Part shown: positions 12,001-21,852 of the stretch, in pieces
How the letters are laid out: every line of letters begins with the position of its first letter
Numbering within the stretch: position 1 is the first letter of the stretch
Source of the DNA: Trissonchulus latispiculum
Taxonomy: Eukaryota; Nematoda; Enoplea; Enoplida; Ironidae
Direction of reading: 5' to 3'
DNA length: 64,000 nucleotides
Assembly: GCA_030248195.1 (NCBI GenBank)
Contig: JASAND010013426.1
Coordinates: 29,204 to 93,203, forward strand
Made by a program: the position numbers and the translations under genes
The notes under the pieces: model-generated
Databases searched by the model: none
Told to the model about the DNA's origin: nothing
What the model saw: only the letters and a program-made list of their open reading frames with translations

Positions 12001-15000
12001 TTTTACAGTATACCCTCAGTTTTGTAAGGTGTGCGCCTACCGGAGTAGAGCGTTTTACAGTATACCCTCAGTTTTGTAAGGTGTGCGCCTACCGGAGTAG
12101 AGCGTTTTACAGTATACCCTCAGTTTTGTATGGTGTGCGCCTACCGGAGTAGAGCATTTCTAACAATTGCGAAAAATTGTAAGGTGTGCGCCTACCGGAG
12201 TATTCGACTGTGCCAAATTGTGACGATACTACTTTTCAGACTGTTGCTAAGAGAGGAATCCGAACCTGAGATCGAGATCATCGCTGAATATCCTCCACGG
12301 AATTTGCCTAACGTGTGGCAGCAAGTCGCAACAGCGGATCCAGCTTCTACTTCGTACGTGTTCTACGGATATTTAGGATTTGAGCTTTTAGCAGTTTCAG
12401 GCAGAACAAGTACTGTTTATCCGTCCGCGAAGAGACCGTTAGCGATAACAGATTTATTAACTAACTTTCTTCTGTATCTTCCGGGCCCCTGAGCACGGAT
12501 TCGGACCGCAGACTGTGGAATGTCCACGGTGCCGGTCATACCCGCAATAAAGTCTGTGCAAATATCCATGCCGAAATATGAAAGTGCGATAGCTTAGTAA
12601 AATCGCCCTCGTCTTAAAAAGACAATTCCGTTTTGTTAACAATTGAAAATGTATTATGTTTGTAAACATGTGGTTGTTATTGTACACTTTAGCGACTGGA
12701 AAGAGGAAGATCAGGATGTTCAAATTGTCGCAGAATTTCCGCCAAGAAATGTTGCCCCGCGCCGCAACGTTCCGCGTTATGGCGTTCCCCTAAACACGAA
12801 CGGAGGAAGGTAAATGTGTGCACATGCTTCTGTACATAAATGGTCTGTTGAGGACTATACTGTAGCTAAGTTTGCCTCGCTAACACTGATATAGCACAAA
12901 CCGATTTCTAATTACAGGCGCAACTAGAGGCCTGCAATACGGCCCGCGGCCCGGCCCGGCCCGGCCCAGCTCGGTTCGCGGGCCGGGCCGAGCCGGCCGA
13001 CGGCCAAATTCACGGGACGGGCCGAGTTGTGGGCCGAAGCTCACGGGTCGGGCCGGGCCACGAGCCGAGTTTTCGGGCTGCTCCCATTATTTTTGCCAGA
13101 TTTTACTGAAGAAAAATAACTGAAATGTTTAGCTGGAACGAATTTTGCGCTTCTTAGCCATGTTTCTTCGTTTTCAGGAACTAGATTCAGTATTTTCATA
13201 TCATACATAAGTGCTACTGTGTATTACTGTTCTGTTACTGATCTGTATAATCAGTATGCTGAAGCTCATTTCTGCGGGTCTAGTCAAAAAATATTATTTA
13301 AAATGTTGTCCAGCACAACCCTGCGGTTCAAAACGTTCGGAACAAGCACTTCAAACTGTTTCAATAAGAAGAATCAATTTAAGCTGTTATTTGCAAAACT
13401 TAGTGCTCAAAATTAATGTCAAATCTCGCAATTCATTGATTATTTTTGCGACTACAATACAAAAACTTCAAACGAATTTCAATAAAAAGATTGGAATTTT
13501 GTGAAAGTTTGCACTTTATGACAAAATTAAAAATTTCAGGTGCCGGGCCGTACCGGGCCGCAAAAATTCGGCCCGCGCAGATCTCTAACCGTAACGTGTT
13601 CGCAGTCTGTTTCTGTAGGACTGTTGCTAAGGTGACTCGTTCCACTTTGATGAACCTTTATATCACATTAGGAGTGAGAAGTCTCTATTGTCTACAGCCT
13701 CTTCATATAGAAGGCTTATAGAAGCAGCTTGGATGTAAAGTTATAGCTACTTAATTTTAGTTAAATATGCGTGTCGTGTAGCCTTCTTATGAATAAAACG
13801 GTTTGAAATTAGGAAATACAGAATTGTATTGTTACAATTTAATCTCTGTAGTCACGTAACAAGTTAAGATACTTGTCTTAGCTTTAGTTGTAAGCTATTT
13901 TTGTAGTTATGTCATAAAAATGTGACAGTGGGCAGTGGAAATTACAGTGATCGGAGGGGGGTTTCAGGCTGCGGGCGTCCTGTACTTTTCTTCTGAGGCC
14001 GGACAGTGTCGTGGGTGCAACCTTTGTCTATAATGACACGTGAATTCATAGAGGCACGTTGTAATACTGCTGTGACGGGAACCGTCCAAGTTCACATTGT
14101 CGACTGTGCCAAATTGTGACGATACTACTTTTCAGACTGTTGCTAAGAGAGGAATCCGAACCTGAGATCGAGATCATCGCTGAATATCCTCCACGGAATT
14201 TGCCTAACGTGTGGCAGCAAGTCGCAACAGCGGATCCAGCTTCTACTTCGTACGTGTTCTACGGATATTTAGGATTTGAGCTTTTAGCAGTTTCAGGCAG
14301 AACAAGTACTGTTTATCCGTCCGCGAAGAGACCGTTAGCGATAACAGATTTATTAACTAACTTTCTTCTGTATCTTCCGGGCCCCTGAGCACGGATTCGG
14401 ACCGCAGACTGTGGAATGTCCACGGTGCCGGTCATACCCGCAATAAAGTCTGTGCAAATATCCATGCCGAAATATGAAAGTGCGATAGCTTAGTAAAATC
14501 GCCCTCGTCTTAAAAAGACAATTCCGTTTTGTTAACAATTGAAAATGTATTATGTTTGTAAACATGTGGTTGTTATTGTACACTTTAGCGACTGGAAAGA
14601 GGAAGATCAGGATGTTCAAATTGTCGCAGAATTTCCGCCAAGAAATGTTGCCCCGCGCCGCAACGTTCCGCGTTATGGCGTTCCCCTAAACACGAACGGA
14701 GGAAGGTAAATGTGTGCACATGCTTCTGTACATAAATGGTCTGTTGAGGACTATACTGTAGCTAAGTTTGCCTCGCTAACACTGATATAGCACAAACCGA
14801 TTTCTAATTACAGGCGCAACTAGAGGCCTGCAATACGGCCCGCGGCCCGGCCCGGCCCGGCCCAGCTCGGTTCGCGGGCCGGGCCGAGCCGGCCGACGGC
14901 CAAATTCACGGGACGGGCCGAGTTGTGGGCCGAAGCTCACGGGTCGGGCCGGGCCACGAGCCGAGTTTTCGGGCTGCTCCCATTATTTTTGCCAGATTTT

Positions 15001-18000
15001 ACTGAAGAAAAATAACTGAAATGTTTAGCTGGAACGAATTTTGCGCTTCTTAGCCATGTTTCTTCGTTTTCAGGAACTAGATTCAGTATTTTCATATCAT
15101 ACATAAGTGCTACTGTGTATTACTGTTCTGTTACTGATCTGTATAATCAGTATGCTGAAGCTCATTTCTGCGGGTCTAGTCAAAAAATATTATTTAAAAT
15201 GTTGTCCAGCACAACCCTGCGGTTCAAAACGTTCGGAACAAGCACTTCAAACTGTTTCAATAAGAAGAATCAATTTAAGCTGTTATTTGCAAAACTTAGT
15301 GCTCAAAATTAATGTCAAATCTCGCAATTCATTGATTATTTTTGCGACTACAATACAAAAACTTCAAACGAATTTCAATAAAAAGATTGGAATTTTGTGA
15401 AAGTTTGCACTTTATGACAAAATTAAAAATTTCAGGTGCCGGGCCGTACCGGGCCGCAAAAATTCGGCCCGCGCAGATCTCTAACCGTAACGTGTTCGCA
15501 GTCTGTTTCTGTAGGACTGTTGCTAAGGTGACTCGTTCCACTTTGATGAACCTTTATATCACATTAGGAGTGAGAAGTCTCTATTGTCTACAGCCTCTTC
15601 ATATAGAAGGCTTATAGAAGCAGCTTGGATGTAAAGTTATAGCTACTTAATTTTAGTTAAATATGCGTGTCGTGTAGCCTTCTTATGAATAAAACGGTTT
15701 GAAATTAGGAAATACAGAATTGTATTGTTACAATTTAATCTCTGTAGTCACGTAACAAGTTAAGATACTTGTCTTAGCTTTAGTTGTAAGCTATTTTTGT
15801 AGTTATGTCATAAAAATGTGACAGTGGGCAGTGGAAATTACAGTGATCAGGGGGGGGGTTTCAGGCTGCGGGCGTCCTGTACTTTTCTTCTGAGGCCGGA
15901 CAGTGTCGTGGGTGCAACCTTTGTCTATAATGACACGTGAATTCATAGAGGCACGTTGTAATACTGCTGTGACGGGAACCGTCCAAGTTCACATTGTCGA
16001 CTGTGCCAAATTGTGACGATACTACTTTTCAGACTGTTGCTAAGAGAGGAATCCGAACCTGAGATCGAGATCATCGCTGAATATCCTCCACGGAATTTGC
16101 CTAACGTGTGGCAGCAAGTCGCAACAGCGGATCCAGCTTCTACTTCGTACGTGTTCTACGGATATTTAGGATTTGAGCTTTTAGCAGTTTCAGGCAGAAC
16201 AAGTACTGTTTATCCGTCCGCGAAGAGACCGTTAGCGATAACAGATTTATTAACTAACTTTCTTCTGTATCTTCCGGGCCCCTGAGCACGGATTCGGACC
16301 GCAGACTGTGGAATGTCCACGGTGCCGGTCATACCCGCAATAAAGTCTGTGCAAATATCCATGCCGAAATATGAAAGTGCGATAGCTTAGTAAAATCGCC
16401 CTCGTCTTAAAAAGACAATTCCGTTTTGTTAACAATTGAAAATGTATTATGTTTGTAAACATGTGGTTGTTATTGTACACTTTAGCGACTGGAAAGAGGA
16501 AGATCAGGATGTTCAAATTGTCGCAGAATTTCCGCCAAGAAATGTTGCCCCGCGCCGCAACGTTCCGCGTTATGGCGTTCCCCTAAACACGAACGGAGGA
16601 AGGTAAATGTGTGCACATGCTTCTGTACATAAATGGTCTGTTGAGGACTATACTGTAGCTAAGTTTGCCTCGCTAACACTGATATAGCACAAACCGATTT
16701 CTAATTACAGGCGCAACTAGAGGCCTGCAATACGGCCCGCGGCCCGGCCCGGCCCGGCCCAGCTCGGTTCGCGGGCCGGGCCGAGCCGGCCGACGGCCAA
16801 ATTCACGGGACGGGCCGAGTTGTGGGCCGAAGCTCACGGGTCGGGCCGGGCCACGAGCCGAGTTTTCGGGCTGCTCCCATTATTTTTGCCAGATTTTACT
16901 GAAGAAAAATAACTGAAATGTTTAGCTGGAACGAATTTTGCGCTTCTTAGCCATGTTTCTTCGTTTTCAGGAACTAGATTCAGTATTTTCATATCATACA
17001 TAAGTGCTACTGTGTATTACTGTTCTGTTACTGATCTGTATAATCAGTATGCTGAAGCTCATTTCTGCGGGTCTAGTCAAAAAATATTATTTAAAATGTT
17101 GTCCAGCACAACCCTGCGGTTCAAAACGTTCGGAACAAGCACTTCAAACTGTTTCAATAAGAAGAATCAATTTAAGCTGTTATTTGCAAAACTTAGTGCT
17201 CAAAATTAATGTCAAATCTCGCAATTCATTGATTATTTTTGCGACTACAATACAAAAACTTCAAACGAATTTCAATAAAAAGATTGGAATTTTGTGAAAG
17301 TTTGCACTTTATGACAAAATTAAAAATTTCAGGTGCCGGGCCGTACCGGGCCGCAAAAATTCGGCCCGCGCAGATCTCTAACCGTAACGTGTTCGCAGTC
17401 TGTTTCTGTAGGACTGTTGCTAAGGTGACTCGTTCCACTTTGATGAACCTTTATATCACATTAGGAGTGAGAAGTCTCTATTGTCTACAGCCTCTTCATA
17501 TAGAAGGCTTATAGAAGCAGCTTGGATGTAAAGTTATAGCTACTTAATTTTAGTTAAATATGCGTGTCGTGTAGCCTTCTTATGAATAAAACGGTTTGAA
17601 ATTAGGAAATACAGAATTGTATTGTTACAATTTAATCTCTGTAGTCACGTAACAAGTTAAGATACTTGTCTTAGCTTTAGTTGTAAGCTATTTTTGTAGT
17701 TATGTCATAAAAATGTGACAGTGGGCAGTGGAAATTACAGTGATCAGGGGGGGGGGTTTCAGGCTGCGGGCGTCCTGTACTTTTCTTCTGAGGCCGGACA
17801 GTGTCGTGGGTGCAACCTTTGTCTATAATGACACGTGAATTCATAGAGGCACGTTGTAATACTGCTGTGACGGGAACCGTCCAAGTTCACATTGTCGACT
17901 GTGCCAAATTGTGACGATACTACTTTTCAGACTGTTGCTAAGAGAGGAATCCGAACCTGAGATCGAGATCATCGCTGAATATCCTCCACGGAATTTGCCT

Positions 18001-20743
18001 AACGTGTGGCAGCAAGTCGCAACAGCGGATCCAGCTTCTACTTCGTACGTGTTCTACGGATATTTAGGATTTGAGCTTTTAGCAGTTTCAGGCAGAACAA
18101 GTACTGTTTATCCGTCCGCGAAGAGACCGTTAGCGATAACAGATTTATTAACTAACTTTCTTCTGTATCTTCCGGGCCCCTGAGCACGGATTCGGACCGC
18201 AGACTGTGGAATGTCCACGGTGCCGGTCATACCCGCAATAAAGTCTGTGCAAATATCCATGCCGAAATATGAAAGTGCGATAGCTTAGTAAAATCGCCCT
18301 CGTCTTAAAAAGACAATTCCGTTTTGTTAACAATTGAAAATGTATTATGTTTGTAATCATGTGGTTGTTATTGTACACTTTAGCGACTGGAAAGAGGAAG
18401 ATATGGATGTTCAAATTGTCGCAGAATTTCCGCCAAGAAATGTTGCCCCGCGCCGCAACGTTCCGCGTTATGGCGTTCCCCTAAACACGAACGGAGGAAG
18501 GTAAATGTGTGCACATGCTTCTGTACATAAATGGTCTGTTGAGGACTATACTGTAGTTAACTTTGCCTCGCTAACACTGATATAGCACAAACCGATTTCT
18601 AATTACAGGCGCAACTAGAGGCCTGCAATACGGCCCGCGGCCCGGCCCGGCCCGGCCCAGCTCGGTTCGCGGGCCGGGCCGAGCCGGCCGACGGCCAAAT
18701 TCACGGGACGGGCCGGGTTGTGGGCCGAAGCTCACGGGCCGGGCCGGGCCACGAGCCGAGTTTTCGGGCTGCTCCCATTATTTTTGCCAGATTTTACTGA
18801 AGAAAAATAACTGAAATGTTTAGCTGGAACGAATTTTGCGCTTCTTAGCCATGTTTCTTCGTTTTCAGGAACTAGATTCAGTATTTTCATATCATACATA
18901 AGTGCTACTGTGTATTACTGTTCTGTTACTGATCTGTATAATCAGTATGCTGAAGCTCATTTCTGCGGGTCTAGTCAAAAAATATTATTTAAAATGTTGT
19001 CCAGCACAACCCTGCGGTTCAAAACGTTCGGAACAAGCACTTCAAACTGTTTCAATAAGAAGAATCAATTTAAGCTGTTATTTGCAAAACTTAGTGCTCA
19101 AAATTAATGTCAAATCTCGCAATTCATTGATTATTTTTGCGACTACAATACAAAAACTTCAAACGAATTTCAATAAAAAGATTGGAATTTTGTGAAAGTT
19201 ATTTAGACTTTTGTAGCTAACCAGCAGAAAATTTGACATCTGATGGATTACAATGCGCAGGGGGGGGTTCAGGCTGCGGGCGTCCTGTACTTTTCTTCTG
19301 AGGCCGGACAGTGTCGTGGGTGCAACCTTTGTCTATAATGACACGTGAATTCATAGAGGCACGTTGTAATACTGCTGTGACGGGAACCGTCCAAGTTCAC
19401 ATTGTCGACTGTGCCAAATTGTGACGATACTACTTTTCAGACTGTTGCTAAGAGAGGAATCCGAACCTGAGATCGAGATCATCGCTGAATATCCTCCACG
19501 GAGTTTGCCTAACGTGTGGCAGCAAGTCGCAACAGCGGATCCAGCTTCTACTTCGTACGTGTTCTACGGATATTTAGGATTTGAGCTTTTAGCAGTTTCA
19601 GGCAGAACAAGTACTGTTTATCCGTCCGCGAAGAGACCGTTAGCGATGCAAGATTTATTAACTAACTTTCTTCTGTATCTTCCGGGCCCCTGAGCACGGA
19701 TTCGGACCGCAGACTGTGGAATGTCCACGGTGCCGGTCATACCCGCAATAAAGTCTGTGCAAATATCCATGCCGAAATATGAAAGTGCGATAGCTTAGTA
19801 AAATCGCCCTCGTCTTAAAAAGACAATTCCGTTTTGTTAACAATTGAAAATGTATTATGTTTGTAAACATGTGTTTGTTATTGTACACTTTAGCGACTGG
19901 AAAGAGGAAGATATGGATGTTCAAATTGTCGCAGAATTTCCGCCAAGAAATGTTGCCCCGCGCCGCAACGTTCCGCGTTATGGCGTTCCCCTAAACACGA
20001 ACGGAGGAAGGTAAATGTGTGCACATGCTTCTGTACATAAAGTCTGCTGCAATCTGAAGTGCAGTGTCTTTTGCGTTGTTATTAAAAACATACATACTAT
20101 TTCCACCGGCACTCATGCACCGCAGCTACATAATCATGCATTCAGAGTCAACTGCTTACTCTTGTAGTTTGTTAAGAAGAAACCATTTGTCAAAACATCG
20201 TATTTTTTCACAGATTAGCTTAAGTGTTTACAGGACAGGTCGCTTTAAAGTGTTGTAATTTTGTGTTGAGATTATCTGTGGACAATTTGCATTAAATTTA
20301 CAGTCAGTGCTGAAAAAATATGTTGAAAGATACTATTTAGACTTTTGTAGCTAACCTGCAGAAAATGTAACATCTATCATAATAAGAAATCATAAAACGT
20401 GCATGATGAAGCCTTACATAGGGCTTATTTTCGTAAAATTTGACAATTTGTAATGGCAGCAAACGCAACTGCTCGACTTACACACACATTTCTTTTCAAC
20501 ATATGTAGACATTGTCTGCTGTGTTTGTTCGGACAAGTATTAAATTAGCAAAAGTTATGTGACTTCTTTACAAGAAACATTCTTTACAAATTGCTGCATA
20601 CAGATGAGCGTTTTAGATTAACTCCTGATCATTGTTACATTTGCTGTTTCAGACTTAACAACGAGGGAAGCGAGGACACAGTAGTTTCAGTGGATACGAA
20701 AAGTATGAATTGGTGGTGCCATGACGGTAGATCGGACGCGTAA
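9046..20743 (+). CDS. Spliced gene encoding tandem PPRN-motif repeats (novel family)
   Basis: Gene model from splice signals and phase: first exon 9046-9065, five copies each of exon A (114 bp) and exon B (117 bp), and last exon 20653-20743. Every exon starts one base into a codon and ends two bases into one, so all junctions are phase-compatible; the joined coding length is 1266 bp, predicting 421 residues. Exon A encodes REESEPEIEIIAEYPPRNLP near its start; exon B encodes KEEDQDVQIVAEFPPRNVAP. They share the core I-[IV]-A-E-[YF]-P-P-R-N and are probably anciently duplicated. The last exon (NNEGSEDTVVSVDTKS) looks like a decayed third version. No signal peptide, membrane segment or known domain is seen. 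Charge and repetition suggest a structural, matrix or binding protein, which is only inference. Transcript evidence is absent: the five units could instead be separate small genes. Confidence 0.6.
9129..9152 (+). CDS. Possible 24-bp micro-exon
   Basis: A pyrimidine-rich stretch ends in AAATATAG|A, and the following 24 bp (adding about eight residues, FEELDFR) end at AT|GTATGG. Start and end phases match the gene, and the intron before it would be 63 bp, close to the 65-bp intron proposed at 39163. A 24-bp match to phase can arise by chance, so it is optional. Confidence 0.25.
9500..9987. repeat. Degraded palindromic element in intron 1
   Basis: Contains the family blocks in order: GGGATCAAAATTTTTTGTC, GGGTTTTCGGCGTCGCTGAAC, GTTTTCGTTAG, then the inverse set (AAAACTCCTCTATGCAACTT, TATTCCCCCAGCCCCC). 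It is a diverged relative of the palindromes at 7207 and 41354. Confidence 0.55.
9988..10195. repeat. Single-arm copy of the CAAGAGT palindromic element
   Basis: From CAAGAGTATATAATG onward, the blocks GCTCGGCACATTAAGGCCGA, TTGAACTAAAGTGCATCTGA and CCCTACCTTATGTCAAAATT follow the arm of the 823-1456 element closely, but the second arm is missing. The rest of intron 1 (10196-10850) shows nothing recognisable. Confidence 0.7.
10851..12202. mobile_element. Foldback element with 52-bp subterminal repeats
   Basis: The left arm has four tandem 52-bp units beginning TACTCCGGTAGGCGCACACC (starts 10851, 10903, 10955, 11007). The right arm has about seven of the same unit in inverse orientation, ending CCGGAGTA at 12202. 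Inside these lies a further inverted pair (GTGACTTCTTGTCGTCGTTA near 11036 and its reverse complement near 11845). Long inverted repeats made of tandem subunits are the hallmark of Foldback-type elements. The ~800-bp interior carries an 80-codon open frame without recognisable domain. Its right end directly abuts the first 1.9-kb unit; no clear target-site duplication is visible. Confidence 0.75.
12240..12353 (+). CDS. Exon A1 of the PPRN-repeat gene
   Basis: Acceptor CTACTTTTCAG|A and donor TTC|GTACGT bound 114 bp (38 codons, phase 2 to 2). The reading frame continues open into the intron to 12492, but the donor plus the phase match to exon B favours splicing. Confidence 0.6.
12693..12809 (+). 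CDS. Exon B1 of the PPRN-repeat gene
   Basis: Acceptor TACACTTTAG|C and donor GGAAG|GTAAAT bound 117 bp (39 codons). The split codon with A1 gives TCC (Ser); the one with the next A exon gives AGA (Arg). The other two frames contain stops, and the encoded motif repeats that of exon A, which supports real coding. Confidence 0.6.
12925..13587. mobile_element. GC-rich hAT-like element in unit 1
   Basis: Ends TAGAGGCCTGCAATACGGCC and the reverse complement of TTAGAGATCTGCGCGGGCCG define a 663-bp element with GGCCCGG-rich subterminal regions and an AT-rich core. TAGAG ends suit hAT elements. The flanking octamers GGCGCAAC and ACCGTAAC match at 5 of 8 positions, a decayed TSD at best. Because the insertion is shared by units 1-4, it predates the duplication. 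Confidence 0.6.
13792..13797 (+). promoter_or_regulatory. AATAAA polyadenylation-type signal inside the unit
   Basis: AATAAA occurs about 980 bp after exon B1, and again at equivalent places in unit 2 (15688) and unit 3 (17585); unit 4 has lost it. If used, transcripts could end within a unit, which would argue for separate small genes. In a 60% AT intron it may simply be chance. Confidence 0.3.
14136..14249 (+). CDS. Exon A2 of the PPRN-repeat gene
   Basis: Identical to A1, with the same acceptor and donor. Upstream sequence is the unit-type intron, not the foldback element that precedes A1. Confidence 0.6.
14589..14705 (+). CDS. Exon B2 of the PPRN-repeat gene
   Basis: Identical to B1 with both splice sites kept; the encoded peptide includes EEDQDVQIVAEFPPRNVAP. 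Confidence 0.6.
14821..15483. mobile_element. hAT-like element, unit 2 copy
   Basis: Same insertion as in unit 1 at the same position, duplicated along with the unit. Confidence 0.6.
16033..16146 (+). CDS. Exon A3 of the PPRN-repeat gene
   Basis: Identical to A1 and A2, splice sites intact. Confidence 0.6.
16486..16602 (+). CDS. Exon B3 of the PPRN-repeat gene
   Basis: Identical to B1 and B2, splice sites intact. Confidence 0.6.
16718..17380. mobile_element. hAT-like element, unit 3 copy
   Basis: Same shared insertion as in units 1 and 2. Confidence 0.6.
17931..18044 (+). CDS. Exon A4 of the PPRN-repeat gene
   Basis: Same sequence and splice sites as A1-A3. Confidence 0.6.
18384..18500 (+). 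CDS. Exon B4 of the PPRN-repeat gene
   Basis: Differs from B1-B3 by CAG to ATG, giving EEDMDVQ in place of EEDQDVQ; this variant is shared with B5 and separates units 4-5 from 1-3. Confidence 0.6.
18616..19199. mobile_element. hAT-like element, unit 4 copy, right end deleted
   Basis: Left end and GC-rich region as in the other units, with a few substitutions. The right end is lost at the rearranged junction near 19199. Confidence 0.6.
19441..19554 (+). CDS. Exon A5 of the PPRN-repeat gene
   Basis: One change in the motif: AAT to AGT gives PPRS in place of PPRN. Both splice sites are unchanged. Downstream intron changes (ATAACA to ATGCAA near 19646) also mark this copy. Confidence 0.6.
19894..20010 (+). 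CDS. Exon B5 of the PPRN-repeat gene
   Basis: Carries the EEDMDVQ variant shared with B4. It is followed by a 642-bp intron to the proposed last exon. Confidence 0.6.
20653..20743 (+). CDS. Candidate last exon of the PPRN-repeat gene
   Basis: Acceptor TTGCTGTTTCAG|A is followed by 29 codons and TAA at 20741. The first base completes the AG left by exon B5 (AGA, Arg) and the frame stays open to the stop. The peptide begins LNNEGSEDTVVSVDTKS and ends in a Trp- and Cys-containing tail, NWWCHDGRSDA. The acidic start resembles the start of the repeats. Confidence 0.55.
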
Positions 20744-21852
20744 ACCGCATTATGCAGAATGGATCAATTGCAGTGGCAGTTTGATGTAGCTGATTAATTG
20801 AATAACTGCATACCCTTCACCTGCTACAACCTCTATATTTGTGTCGGTGTGTCAATGGTCTGCCGGGACGTGTGTGAACATGTACAGGAACGGACATTAA
20901 GAGTAGAATAGATAGTTTAAACGAATGTAGATATTAGATTGCCAATGGTCTTTGTGTATTTCCAGTGACTCTGTACATTCTGTATATAAATCAAGCCTGT
21001 TGTATCGGTTCGTGGGATTCGTGTTTGAAATTAGTCGGAATTGAGCCTGTCATGCTGTTACTAGTCACCGATGTATTATGAATTACTGAAGTAGAACTGT
21101 ATGTTGTTGGTGCTTTGTCGACGATCAACTCGTGTTTCTGTGTTCATCGCACAAGCGCAACGCGGAGTTAAAGTGCGGAATTTTGTTCATAATTTTATCC
21201 AGCTATTCTCTCCAGTCAAATCCTTTAAATATATTCCTGCGAACAAATGAATTAAGCGTTAAAAATACTGTAAACGTTTTTCTTGATCACTGCGCTTGTC
21301 CACTTTAGTGCGGATCTGTGACAGCAGTTGTGCTCTGTTGTAAGACGCAAGTCTATGTATGTTAAGTATGTTAAGTCTGCGTAAATGTGTGGTAAATTGA
21401 AGCTAGTGTGTAAACACTATTCAACTACGTAACGGGCTGATACAACTAACGTGTGGCGTGGTTCTTAACGCTATGGTAAAAGTTATAATTGTGCAAGTAT
21501 TCGTTGTAGTGGATAGCAACACTTTGGTGAAAAGATATGTTTCGTCAAATAAACGGATTGTTGTGAAATCACAGATTTGTGTGTTGTTTTCCCCATGCCG
21601 CCTGTCCAGTCTTAAAATTAATGAGACACTAACAGCAGAGTTGAAATTTCCTATTGCTGTGTTTTCGATCAAGAAGAGTTTAAGCGACGCGAAATTTTTC
21701 GCGATGGCGAAGAATACAAACGGTTGATTTTGCTGCATATAATTCGCTAATTTCGCGTCATGACTGCCGTCCATAAACCCACACAGCTTTGTAACAGAAA
21801 GTGGAATAAAATCCTTGTGTTGTAACAAGAGGGTAACAGTGGTCTTGTGTTC
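20744..21852 (+). other. Probable 3' UTR and flank of the repeat-protein gene
   Basis: No gene is seen here. An AATAAA at 21805-21810 followed by a GT-rich stretch is the best polyadenylation candidate, implying a ~1.1-kb 3' UTR. Open frames on both strands at 21420-21830 lack domain or splice support. Confidence 0.35.

Larger units (their letters stand above)
12204..14099 (+). repeat. Tandem unit 1 (1896 bp)
   Basis: First of five head-to-tail units, each starting TCGACTGTGCCAAATTG. It holds exon A1, a 339-bp intron, exon B1 and the 5' part of a ~1.3-kb intron with a hAT-like insertion. It is identical over long stretches, introns included, to units 2 and 3, indicating recent duplication or ongoing homogenisation. 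Confidence 0.9.
14100..15996 (+). repeat. Tandem unit 2 (1897 bp)
   Basis: Matches unit 1 along its length. The visible difference is one or two bases in the poly-G tract near 15850 (GATCAGGGGGGGGG against GATCGGAGGGGGG in unit 1). Confidence 0.9.
15997..17894 (+). repeat. Tandem unit 3 (1898 bp)
   Basis: Near-identical to unit 2; again the poly-G tract (near 17750) differs by one base. Confidence 0.9.
17895..19404 (+). repeat. Tandem unit 4, internally rearranged (1510 bp)
   Basis: Follows the other units to about 19199, then about 450 bp of the usual sequence (the hAT right end and the AATAAA region) is replaced by about 60 bp before the match resumes at the poly-G tract near 19260. The replacement, starting ATTTAGACTTTTGTAGCTAA, matches 20335-20370, in the intron before the last exon. 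The unit therefore carries a recombination footprint. Confidence 0.85.
19405..20040 (+). repeat. Tandem unit 5, partial
   Basis: Contains exons A5 and B5 and then departs from the consensus at about 20040, where unique sequence leads to the candidate last exon. It has no hAT-like insertion, so this end may be the ancestral, unduplicated 3' boundary. Confidence 0.85.

Noticed and set aside
12130..12492. 120-codon frame spanning the foldback end and exon A1
   Set aside because: It begins in the foldback repeat and runs past a good donor. Only the 12240-12353 part recurs in frame in all units with matching splice phase.
21420..21828. 135-codon minus-strand frame
   Set aside because: Overlaps an 89-codon plus-strand frame; no domain, and it lies in the probable 3' UTR.
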